Source of the DNA: Micromonospora sp. RP3T
GTDB taxonomy: Bacteria; Actinomycetota; Actinomycetes; Mycobacteriales; Micromonosporaceae
Length of the DNA: 64,000 bases
Direction: 5' to 3'
NCBI RefSeq assembly: GCF_003027925.1
Contig: NZ_PYPS01000021.1
Location: 1 to 64,000 of the forward strand
Made by a program: the position numbers and the translations under genes. The notes under the pieces were generated by a model, which was not told where the DNA came from, did not search any database, and worked only from the letters and a program-made list of their open reading frames with translations. Positions 25,080 through 32,342 of the stretch are shown here, one piece after another (the first letter of the stretch is position 1; each line of letters opens with the position of its first letter).

Positions 25080-25912
25080 GCGTCCCCGACGACACCGGCA
25101 CACCCCTGCTCGACATCCGCGACATCGACGTCGTCTACCGCGGCGCCGGCTGGCGGCGCCCGTCGTTCCACGCGCTGCACGCCGTCTCGATGCGGGTCGG
25201 CGCGGGCGAGACGGTCGGTCTGGTCGGCGAGTCCGGCTCCGGGAAGACCACGCTGGGCCGTGCCGTGCTGGGCCTCGCCCCGATCACCGGCGGCACTGTC
25301 ACGTTCGACGGCGTCGACATCACCCACGCGCACCGGCGCGCCCGCCGCGCGTTGAGCCGCGACATCCAGGTCGTCTTCCAGGACCCGTACTCCTCGCTCA
25401 ACCCGGCCATGACCGTGGAGACCATCCTCGCCGAGCCGTTGCGGGCCCAGGGCGTGGCCCGGGCCGAGGCCACCGCGCGGATCGGTGAGCTGCTGCACCA
25501 GATCGGCCTGGAGGCGGACGCCGGCCGCCGGTATCCGCGTGAGTTCTCCGGCGGGCAGCGGCAACGCATCGCCATCGCGCGCGCCTTGGCGCTGAAGCCC
25601 CGGCTCATCGTCTGCGACGAGCCGGTGAGCGCGCTCGACCTGTCCACCCAGGCCCGCATCCTCGACCTGCTCATCGACGTGCAGGAGAAGACCGGCGTCG
25701 CGTACCTCTTCATCTCCCACGACCTGTCGGTGGTCCGCTACGTCTGCCACCGGGTCGCGGTGATGCTCAAGGGCCGGATCGTCGAGACCGGCGACGGCGA
25801 CGTGGTCACGTCCCGGCCGGAGCATCCCTACACCAACCGGCTCCTCATGGCGTCCCCCATTCCCGACCCGGTCCGCCAGGCCGAACGACGCCGCCGGTAC
25901 GCCGCCCTCTAG
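25076..25912 (+). CDS. ABC transporter ATPase, DppF type
   Basis: 278 residues from GTG 25076, which overlaps the fusion-gene stop (GTGA) and follows a GGAGG site. It has Walker A GESGSGKTT, Q-loop QDPYSSLNP, signature FSGGQRQR, Walker B LIVCDEPVSALD and switch ISHDLSVV, so all ATP-site motifs are intact. Together with the DppD half of the fusion protein it would form the heterodimeric motor of the importer. Confidence 0.92.
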   Translation: MSVPDDTGTPLLDIRDIDVVYRGAGWRRPSFHALHAVSMRVGAGETVGLVGESGSGKTTLGRAVLGLAPITGGTVTFDGVDITHAHRRARRALSRDIQVVFQDPYSSLNPAMTVETILAEPLRAQGVARAEATARIGELLHQIGLEADAGRRYPREFSGGQRQRIAIARALALKPRLIVCDEPVSALDLSTQARILDLLIDVQEKTGVAYLFISHDLSVVRYVCHRVAVMLKGRIVETGDGDVVTSRPEHPYTNRLLMASPIPDPVRQAERRRRYAAL

Positions 25913-25926
25913 GAAAAGGAAACATC

Positions 25927-26808
25927 GTGCAATTCGGCTTCAGCTCCTACTCCTTCTACCAGCACCTGCGCACCGGTCGGATGAGCCTCTTCGAGGTCAT
26001 CGACTGGATCGCCGCCAGCGACGCCACCCACATGGAGATCGCGACCGTGTCGCTCTCCCCGGAGATCTCCAACGACACCTCCACGCTCGACCAGGACCCC
26101 GATCTCGTACGCGAGATCAAGACCCGCGCCGCCGACCAGGGCGTCACGCTGTCCAACCTGGTCGTCCCGGCCGACCTGCTCGGCGAGGACGCCGACCGGC
26201 ACATGCAGCGGGTCAAGCGGCACCTCGACGTGGCCGCCGAGCTGGGCATCACGCTGTTCCGCCACGACGTCGCCAAGTGGGCGCACCGGGCCAGGGACAT
26301 CGCCGAGTTCGAGGCGCTGATGCCACGCATGGTCGAGGCGTGCCAGGAGATCGCCCGGTACGCCGCGCAGTACGGCATCACCACCAGCGTGGAGAACCAC
26401 GGGCTGCTGATGAACGGCGGCGAGCGGGTCCGCCGGCTCATCCACCTGGTCGACGAGCCGAACTTCAAGACCACGCTCGACGTCGGCAACTTCATGTCGG
26501 TGGACGACAACCCGGTGGTGGCGGTCGCCGGCAACGCCCCGTACGCCAGCATCGTGCACCTGAAGGACTTCTACGTCCGCTCGCAGTTCCCCGGCGACGG
26601 CTGGCACCACACCCCCGGCGGCACCTACCTGCTCGGCTCCATCGTCGGCTACGGCGACCTGGACATGCGCCGGATCGTGCGCGGCATCCTCGACGCCGGC
26701 TATGACGGTTTCGTCTCCATCGAGTTCGAGGGCATCGAGGAGTGCCTGATGGCGAACCCGATCGGCCTGGCCAACGCGAAGCGGCTCTTCGCCGAGGCTG
26801 CGGCATGA
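25927..26808 (+). CDS. Sugar phosphate isomerase/epimerase (xylose-isomerase-like TIM barrel)
   Basis: 293 residues of the AP endonuclease-2/xylose-isomerase-like barrel: MQFGFSSYSFYQHL at the start, TSVENHGLLMN, TTLDVGNFM, SIVHLKDFYV and VSIEFEGIEE, where E, D, H and E residues of the metal site are expected. This family isomerises or epimerises keto- and aldo-sugars or inositols, often next to Gfo/Idh/MocA dehydrogenases. The start is GTG 25927, 14 nt after the ATPase gene with an AGGAAAGGA site. It shares 4 nt with the next gene. Confidence 0.88.
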   Translation: MQFGFSSYSFYQHLRTGRMSLFEVIDWIAASDATHMEIATVSLSPEISNDTSTLDQDPDLVREIKTRAADQGVTLSNLVVPADLLGEDADRHMQRVKRHLDVAAELGITLFRHDVAKWAHRARDIAEFEALMPRMVEACQEIARYAAQYGITTSVENHGLLMNGGERVRRLIHLVDEPNFKTTLDVGNFMSVDDNPVVAVAGNAPYASIVHLKDFYVRSQFPGDGWHHTPGGTYLLGSIVGYGDLDMRRIVRGILDAGYDGFVSIEFEGIEECLMANPIGLANAKRLFAEAAA

Positions 26809-27926
26809 ACGAACGCACCGAGCGAAGCGAGGGCCGTGAGGGCATGCCCGGTCGGCACGGCCTCATGAGTCGGCTCGGGGTGGGCGTGATCGGCGTCGGG
26901 AGCATCGCGGACATGCACCTGGGCGCGTACGCCGCCAACCCGGACGTCCACCTCGCCGGCGTGTTCGACGTCAACCAGGAGCGGAGCGCGCGGAAGGCGG
27001 AGACGTTCGGCGTGACCCGCGTGCACCCCACGCTCGACGACCTGCTCGCCGACCCGGAGATCGACGCGGTGAGCATCTGCACCTGGAACGACACCCACGC
27101 CCAGATCGCCACCGCGGCGCTGGACGCCGGCAAGCACGTCCTGGTGGAGAAGCCGTTGAGCCGTACCGCCGGGGAGGCAGAGGCGCTCGTCGACGCGGTC
27201 GCGCGCAACGACCGTCACCTCCAGGTCGGTTTCGTCAGGCGGTTCGGCGCGAACGCGCTGGTGCTCAGGTCGTTCGTCGACGCCGGGATGCTGGGCGACG
27301 TCTACCACGCGCGGGCGACCAACATCCGACGGCTGGGCAACCCGGGCGGCTGGTTCGCGGACAGCGCACGCTCCGGCGGGGGGCCGCTCATCGACATCGG
27401 CGTGCACGTCCTGGACCTCTGCTGGTACTTCATGGGCACCCCGAAGGCGGTCACCGTCAGCGCGGTCACCCACTCGCCGCTCGGCAACCGGGCGAACGTC
27501 ACCTCGCTGTCGCGTTACAAGGTCGCCGACTACGACCCGACGCGCAGCGACGTGGAGGACTTCGCCGCCGCGCTGATCCGGTTCGACAACGGCGCGTCGT
27601 TGATGCTGGAGACCAGCTATTCCCTGCACGCGCTGGAGGACCGCCTCGAAGTGGCGGTCTTCGGCGAGCGTGGCGGCGCGGAACTCGAACCGGCGCTGCG
27701 CATCGCCACCGAGATGCAGGACACGGTGCTGAACATGGCACCCCAGATCGACAATCTGTCGTTCGACTTCGCCGAGGGCTTCGCCAACGAGATCGCGCAC
27801 TTCGTCGCGCTCTGCCTCGGCGAGGCCGAGGAGGTCGCGCCCGTCTCGCACGGCGCGGAGGTGATGCGCATGCTCGACGGGATCTACGAGTCGGCGCGGA
27901 CCGGTCGAGAGATCAGGCTCTCCTGA
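26805..27926 (+). CDS. Gfo/Idh/MocA-family oxidoreductase 1
   Basis: About 373 residues. The Rossmann domain begins LGVGVIGVGSIADMHLGAYA (GxGxxA), then HVLVEKPLSRT with the family's E-K-P motif (catalytic lysine), then GGGPLIDIGVHVLDL with the D-x-G-x-H active-site region. It is an NAD(P)-dependent sugar or inositol dehydrogenase. ATG 26805 overlaps the previous stop (ATGA); the first 20 codons (rich in E, R, G) are unusual, and ATG 26865 (MSRLGVG) may be the real start. Confidence 0.88.
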   Translation: MNERTERSEGREGMPGRHGLMSRLGVGVIGVGSIADMHLGAYAANPDVHLAGVFDVNQERSARKAETFGVTRVHPTLDDLLADPEIDAVSICTWNDTHAQIATAALDAGKHVLVEKPLSRTAGEAEALVDAVARNDRHLQVGFVRRFGANALVLRSFVDAGMLGDVYHARATNIRRLGNPGGWFADSARSGGGPLIDIGVHVLDLCWYFMGTPKAVTVSAVTHSPLGNRANVTSLSRYKVADYDPTRSDVEDFAAALIRFDNGASLMLETSYSLHALEDRLEVAVFGERGGAELEPALRIATEMQDTVLNMAPQIDNLSFDFAEGFANEIAHFVALCLGEAEEVAPVSHGAEVMRMLDGIYESARTGREIRLS

Positions 27927-27927
27927 C

Positions 27928-29004
27928 ATGGCCGATACACGGGGACCGGTCCGGGTCGGCGTGGTGGGGTGTGGCAACGTCAGTTCCCGCTACCTCGCCA
28001 ACCTGGCCGGTCAACCGGCCGTCACGGTCGCCGCCTGCGCCGACGCCGACCCGGCGCGGGCCCGGGCGCTCGCCGCCGCCCACCGGGTGCCGGCGGTGCT
28101 CCCGGTCGACGACCTGCTGGCCGATCCGGGTCTCGACCTGGTGCTCAACCTCACCCCGCCCCGGGCGCACGCCGAGGTGAGCCTGCGCGCGCTGGCGCAC
28201 GGCAAGCACGTCTACACGGAGAAGCCGCTGGCCACCACCATGGCCGACGGTCGCCGCGTCCTCGACGCCGCGCGGGCCCGGTCGTTGCGGGTCGGCACCG
28301 CGCCGGACACGTTCCTGGGCGTCGGGGCGCGGACCTGCGCGGGGCTCGTCGCCCGGGGCGCGATCGGCACGCCGACCTCGGTGGCCGCCGCGATGATGAA
28401 TCCCGGGCCGGAGCGGTTCCACCCGGAGCCCGAGTTCCTCTACCAGGAGGGCGCCGGCCCGCTGTTCGACATCGGGCCGTACTACCTCACGGTGCTGACC
28501 GCGCTGATGGGTCCCGTCGTCCGGGTGGGGGCGCTGGGCGGCACGGCCCGGGCGCAGCGGGAGGTGCTGACCGGGCCCCGTGCCGGCTCGACCTTCCGGG
28601 TGGAGACGCTCACCCACATCAACACCGTGCTGGAGTTCGCCGGCGGGGCGCTGGGCACGCTGGTGACCAGCTTCGACGTCGCGGCGACGCGTACGCCGCA
28701 CCTGGAGATCCACGGCACCGAGGGCACCATCGTCGCCGCGCAGGCCAACTCGTGGGGTGGCCCGGTGCTGCTGAAGGGGCCGGGCACCGACTTCGTCGAG
28801 GTGCTCCCCGGCCCGCGCGGGTCCGACGGGTTCATGGGAATGGGGCTGGTGGACATGGCCGAGGCCATCCGGACCGGACGACCGGAGCAGGCGACGGGCA
28901 ACCGAGGGCTGCACGTGCTGGAGGTGCTCACCGCCATCGCCGACACCGCCCGCGCCGGCGGCGGCTTCGCCACGATCGGTTCGACGCTGGAGACCGCCGG
29001 CTGA
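27928..29004 (+). CDS. Gfo/Idh/MocA-family oxidoreductase 2
   Basis: 358 residues, the last gene of the operon, one base after the previous stop. It has the Rossmann start VRVGVVGCGNVSSRYLANLA, the E-K-P motif in HVYTEKPLATTMADG, and GAGPLFDIGPYYLTV in place of the D-x-G-x-H motif (D-I-G-P-Y). The usual catalytic histidine is therefore changed, placing it in a subgroup distinct from its neighbour. The two dehydrogenases may act in sequence, as in oxidation-epimerisation-reduction routes for unusual sugars. Confidence 0.87.
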   Translation: MADTRGPVRVGVVGCGNVSSRYLANLAGQPAVTVAACADADPARARALAAAHRVPAVLPVDDLLADPGLDLVLNLTPPRAHAEVSLRALAHGKHVYTEKPLATTMADGRRVLDAARARSLRVGTAPDTFLGVGARTCAGLVARGAIGTPTSVAAAMMNPGPERFHPEPEFLYQEGAGPLFDIGPYYLTVLTALMGPVVRVGALGGTARAQREVLTGPRAGSTFRVETLTHINTVLEFAGGALGTLVTSFDVAATRTPHLEIHGTEGTIVAAQANSWGGPVLLKGPGTDFVEVLPGPRGSDGFMGMGLVDMAEAIRTGRPEQATGNRGLHVLEVLTAIADTARAGGGFATIGSTLETAG

Positions 29005-29012
29005 GCGGAGGC

Positions 29013-29043
29013 TTGCGCTGGAGCGAACTCCAGCGCCTAGCGT
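29013..29043 (+). promoter_or_regulatory. MerR-type promoter/operator, leaderless
   Basis: A -35 TTGCGC (29013-29018) and -10 TAGCGT (29038-29043) are separated by 19 bp, the over-long spacer that defines MerR-activated promoters. A perfect 9-bp inverted repeat, GCGCTGGAG (29015-29023) and CTCCAGCGC (29028-29036), lies in it. Transcription would start about at the A of ATG 29051, giving a leaderless mRNA. Confidence 0.85.
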
Positions 29044-29050
29044 CGCCGCC

Positions 29051-30091
29051 ATGGCACAGACGACAGGCATGGCACTGACGGCTCCCGGCGGAAGCTGGAC
29101 GCCGTACACGTTCGAACGCCGGGCCCTGCGCCCGGACGACCTCGCGGTACGCGTCACCTGGTGCGGGGTCTGCCACACCGACCTGCACGCGGCCGAGGCA
29201 CTGACCGCGGACGCCCCGCCGCTGGTGCCGGGGCACGAGTTCGTCGGCGAGGTCACGGCGCTGGGCAGCGAGGTGACCGGCTTCCGGGTGGGCGATCCGG
29301 TCGCGGTCGGCAACATCGTCGACTCGTGCGGCACCTGCGGCGCGTGCCGGGCCGGGGAGCAGCAGTTCTGCGTGGACTTCCCCACCCTGACCTACGGCGG
29401 TCGGGACCGGGTGGACGGCAGCGTGACGCTCGGCGGCTACGCGCGGGACTACGTTTTGCGGGAGTCGTTCGCGTACCCGCTGCCGGCGGGGTTGGACCCG
29501 GCCGGGGCGGCGCCGCTGATGTGCGCCGGGGCGACCGTGTTCGAGCCGCTGCGCCGCTGGGAGGTGGGCGCCGGGGACCGGGTCGGTGTGGTGGGGCTGG
29601 GCGGCCTCGGGCACCTGGCGGTCAAGTTCGCCAGGGCGCTGGGCGCGCGGGTGTCGGTGTTCACCACCTCGCCGGGCAAGGAGGCCGGGGCGCGTGAGCT
29701 GGGCGCCGACGAGGTGATCGTCTCCGGCGACGCGGCGGCGATGGCGGCGCAGGCCGGCCGGTTCGACTTCATCCTCGACACCGCGTCGGCCAAGCACGAC
29801 CCGTCGCCCTACCTGCGGGCGCTGCGGATGGACGGCACGCTCTGCATGCTGGGCATCCCGGACCGGTACGAGCCGGAGGCGCTGGCGCTGCTGCTCGGCT
29901 ACAAGCGGCTGGCGGCGTCCGGCAGCGCGGGCCGTCCGCGTACCCGGGAGATGCTGGAGTTCGCGGCCCGGCACGGCATCGTCGCTGACGTCGAGAAGGT
30001 GCCGGCGCGGGAGGTGGGTCGCGCGCTCGACCGGCTGGCCCGCAACGACGTGCGCTGGCGGTTCGTGCTGGACCTCTCCGACCTCGGGTGA
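29051..30091 (+). CDS. Zinc-dependent NAD(P) alcohol dehydrogenase
   Basis: 346 residues of the medium-chain dehydrogenase family, closest in style to YahK/cinnamyl-alcohol-type aldehyde reductases. It has catalytic-zinc ligands in WCGVCHTDLH and PGHEF, the structural-zinc cluster CGTCGACRAGEQQFC, and the cofactor fold VGVVGLGGLGHLAVKFA followed by TTSPGK, suggesting NADPH use. It is driven by a MerR-type promoter and followed by the MerR gene after 18 bp, so it probably detoxifies aldehydes or similar electrophiles sensed by that regulator. Confidence 0.9.
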   Translation: MAQTTGMALTAPGGSWTPYTFERRALRPDDLAVRVTWCGVCHTDLHAAEALTADAPPLVPGHEFVGEVTALGSEVTGFRVGDPVAVGNIVDSCGTCGACRAGEQQFCVDFPTLTYGGRDRVDGSVTLGGYARDYVLRESFAYPLPAGLDPAGAAPLMCAGATVFEPLRRWEVGAGDRVGVVGLGGLGHLAVKFARALGARVSVFTTSPGKEAGARELGADEVIVSGDAAAMAAQAGRFDFILDTASAKHDPSPYLRALRMDGTLCMLGIPDRYEPEALALLLGYKRLAASGSAGRPRTREMLEFAARHGIVADVEKVPAREVGRALDRLARNDVRWRFVLDLSDLG

Positions 30092-30109
30092 CCGACGTAC
30101 GGTTGGCGG

Positions 30110-30547
30110 GTGAACGCTACCGCGACCGCTCTCGGCATCCGTGAGGTGTCGGAGCTGACCGGCATGAGTCTCGACACCCTGCGCTGGTACGAGCGTGAGG
30201 GCCTGATCCCGCTGGTGAAGCGCACCTCGGACGGCCGCCGCCGGTACGGGCCGGCGGCCGTCCGCTTCGTGCGACTGGTGCAGGCGCTGCGCCGCACCGG
30301 CATGCCGATCGCGGAGATCCGCCAGTTCGTGGCGCTCGGCCCCGGCACCCCGGAGCATTCCGCGCAGCGGCTGCGGATCCTTCAGGAGCAGGAGGAACGG
30401 CTGCACCGCCGCCGCGCGGAGCTGGACGAGGACCTGCGGGTGATGCGGCACAAGATGGCGGACTTCCGCGACCTGATGGCGCACGGGCGCACCTGCGAGG
30501 ACGACGACCTGCCCGACGACTGCGGTGGCCCACCGTCGCCACGGTGA
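30110..30547 (+). CDS. MerR-family regulator
   Basis: 145 residues: a MerR winged helix (LGIREVSELTGMSLDTLRWY, EREGLIPLVKRT) and a long dimerisation helix ending in a short tail with two cysteines (HGRTCEDDD, DDCGG). It resembles the subgroup that activates an adjacent alcohol or aldehyde dehydrogenase gene. The start is GTG 30110; a TACGGT -10-like hexamer ends six bases upstream, suggesting a second, leaderless transcript besides read-through from the dehydrogenase gene. It converges with the xylanase gene after 15 bp. Confidence 0.88.
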   Translation: MNATATALGIREVSELTGMSLDTLRWYEREGLIPLVKRTSDGRRRYGPAAVRFVRLVQALRRTGMPIAEIRQFVALGPGTPEHSAQRLRILQEQEERLHRRRAELDEDLRVMRHKMADFRDLMAHGRTCEDDDLPDDCGGPPSPR

Positions 30548-30562
30548 GCCACCGCCTGTCGG

Positions 30563-32035
30563 TCAGTTCGCGACGAGCCGGAACTGCTGGTTGGCCTGGC
30601 CGTTGCAGTCGTAGAGCTGGACCTGCTGGCCGTTGGCGGTGCCCCAGACGTCGAGGCAGCGGCCGGACTGCACGCCGCTGATGGTGCCGTTGGAGTTGAC
30701 GTTCCACTGCTGGTTGGTCTGCCCGTTGCAGGCGTAGATCTGGACCGCCGCGCCGTTGCCGGAGCCGGCCGCGTCCAGACAGCGGCTGCCGCCGTAGATG
30801 GTCAGCTGCTTGCTGCCGGTGTACGTCCACTGCTGGTTGGTCTGACCGTGGCAGTCGTAGAGCTGCACCCGGGTGCCGTTTGTCTGCGACGAGTTGGGCA
30901 CGTCGACGCACCGGCCGGACTGGCTGCCGACGATCCGGCTGGCGCCGCCGGACGGCGGCGGGGTGGTCGGCCCGGAGGTCGGCGTCGCGGTCGGCGAGGT
31001 CGTCGGCGAGGTCGTCGGCCCGGGGCCGGCGGCGTTGAGCGCGTTGAGGACCGAGGTGTACGCGGCCTTCTTGTTGCCGCCGCCGTCGAACAGCAGCGGG
31101 TTCTCGTTGGAGCGCCACGAGTCGCTGTCGCGCACGCCCCACACGGTGATGCCGATGCAGCGCGGCACGTTCAGGCACGCCTGGGTCAGACCCTGGTACT
31201 GCGAGGTCGACGAGTTGGTGACGTCGACCTCGGTGAGCGCCACGTCCACGCCGAGCGCGGCGAAGCTGGACAGCGTGGTCTGGAAGTTGCTCGGCAGCGA
31301 GCTGCCGCCGGTGAAGTGGGTCTGCAGACCGACGCAGTCGATCGGCACGCCCCGGGACTTGAAGTCCTGGATCATCCGGTAGACACCCTGCGTCTTTCCG
31401 TACGACCAGTTCTCGATGTTGTAGTCGTTGTAGCAGAGCTTGACCGACGGGTCGGCCGCCCGCGCGGTGCGGAACGCCACCTCGATCCAGTCGTTACCGG
31501 TGCCCTGCAGGTTCGAGTTGCGGCGGCTGCCGTCCTCGTTGAACGCCTCGTTCACCACGTCCCACGCGGCGAGCTTGCCCTTGTAGTGGGCCATCACCCC
31601 GTTGATGTGGTTGATCATCGCGTTGCGCAGCGTGCTGCCCTGCATGTTCTGCATCCAGCCGGGCTGCTGGGCGTGCCACGCCAGGGTGTGACCGCGCACC
31701 TTCAGGCCGCGCTGGGTGGCCCAGTTGTAGATCTGGTCACCGGAGTTGAAGTTGAACTGGTTCTGGTTCGGCTCCGTCGCGTCCGGCTTCATCTCGTTCT
31801 CGGCCGTGATCATGTTGAACTCACGCGCCGCGATGGCGCTGTACGTCGAGTCGTTCAGCCGGCTCGCCGCGATGGCGGTGCCGAAGTAGCGGCCCGACTG
31901 CGCGGCGGCGGCGCCGAGCGTGCTGGCGGCCTGGGCCGGGCCGGGCACCACGAGCGCGGCCCCGGCCAGGGCCAGCGAGCCGGCGGTGGCGGCCAGCAGC
32001 AGGCGGTAGGGGCCACGCCTCAGTAGACGTTTCAT
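30563..32035 (-). CDS. Secreted GH10 endo-1,4-beta-xylanase with ricin-type lectin (CBM13)
   Basis: 490 residues. A signal peptide (MKRLLRRGPYRLLLAATAGS to about residue 36, cleavage after AQA) is followed by a GH10 barrel at about 40-335, with acid/base Glu163 in DVVNEAF and nucleophile Glu269 in TEVDV. A T/S/P linker (341-362) leads to a ricin-B/CBM13 beta-trefoil at 366-490 with three QxW-like repeats. It hydrolyses internal xylan bonds outside the cell, the lectin holding it to the substrate. Architecture and length match Streptomyces xylanases of this type. The start is ATG 32035. The upstream region carries a long hairpin and two CCGAAACTTCC boxes. Confidence 0.95.
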   Translation of the reverse strand: MKRLLRRGPYRLLLAATAGSLALAGAALVVPGPAQAASTLGAAAAQSGRYFGTAIAASRLNDSTYSAIAAREFNMITAENEMKPDATEPNQNQFNFNSGDQIYNWATQRGLKVRGHTLAWHAQQPGWMQNMQGSTLRNAMINHINGVMAHYKGKLAAWDVVNEAFNEDGSRRNSNLQGTGNDWIEVAFRTARAADPSVKLCYNDYNIENWSYGKTQGVYRMIQDFKSRGVPIDCVGLQTHFTGGSSLPSNFQTTLSSFAALGVDVALTEVDVTNSSTSQYQGLTQACLNVPRCIGITVWGVRDSDSWRSNENPLLFDGGGNKKAAYTSVLNALNAAGPGPTTSPTTSPTATPTSGPTTPPPSGGASRIVGSQSGRCVDVPNSSQTNGTRVQLYDCHGQTNQQWTYTGSKQLTIYGGSRCLDAAGSGNGAAVQIYACNGQTNQQWNVNSNGTISGVQSGRCLDVWGTANGQQVQLYDCNGQANQQFRLVAN

Positions 32036-32080
32036 GACACTCCTCTACATATCGGGTGAGGATGCGCAAGGCTGTGTGCA

Positions 32081-32130
32081 CGGACCGCGCACCTGGCGGG
32101 GACACCACCGGGACGGTGGTGCGCGGTCCG
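32081..32130 (-). promoter_or_regulatory. Long hairpin upstream of xylanase
   Basis: A perfect 13-bp inverted repeat, CGGACCGCGCACC at 32081-32093 and its complement at 32118-32130, encloses a smaller ACCACC/GGTGGT symmetry. It starts 46 bp before the xylanase start codon and could be a 5'-leader stem that stabilises or attenuates the message. Confidence 0.6.
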
Positions 32131-32141
32131 GGTCACCGACC

Positions 32142-32252
32142 CCGAAACTTCCGGAAGGCTACCGGTAACTTCACCGCAACATACTCGCGACATGTTGATC
32201 GGTCAACGTCAATGAGCGCAGAATCCAGCCCGGCGCAGTCGCCGAAACTTCC
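32142..32252. promoter_or_regulatory. Repeated CCGAAACTTCC boxes upstream of xylanase
   Basis: The 11-mer CCGAAACTTCC occurs at 32142-32152 and, exactly 100 bp further, at 32242-32252. It resembles, as I recall, the CGAAACTTTCG operator of streptomycete xylanase genes, with one T replaced by C. The interval 32036-32342 holds no gene; these boxes and the hairpin are its recognisable content. Confidence 0.5.
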
Positions 32253-32342
32253 AGTCCCGGGCACCATGCCGTCAGGCGATGCGGGACCGGCCGAGATCCG
32301 TCAACTCGTCTGGATCACGGCTCGCACCGCGCCCGACGACGA

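Noticed and set aside
26805..26870. GAACGAAC/GAGCGAAGCGAGG stretch at the start of the first Gfo/Idh gene as a regulatory repeat
   Set aside because: Such sequence is frequent near actinomycete gene starts and shows no symmetry here; noted only as a possible start-site shift to 26865.
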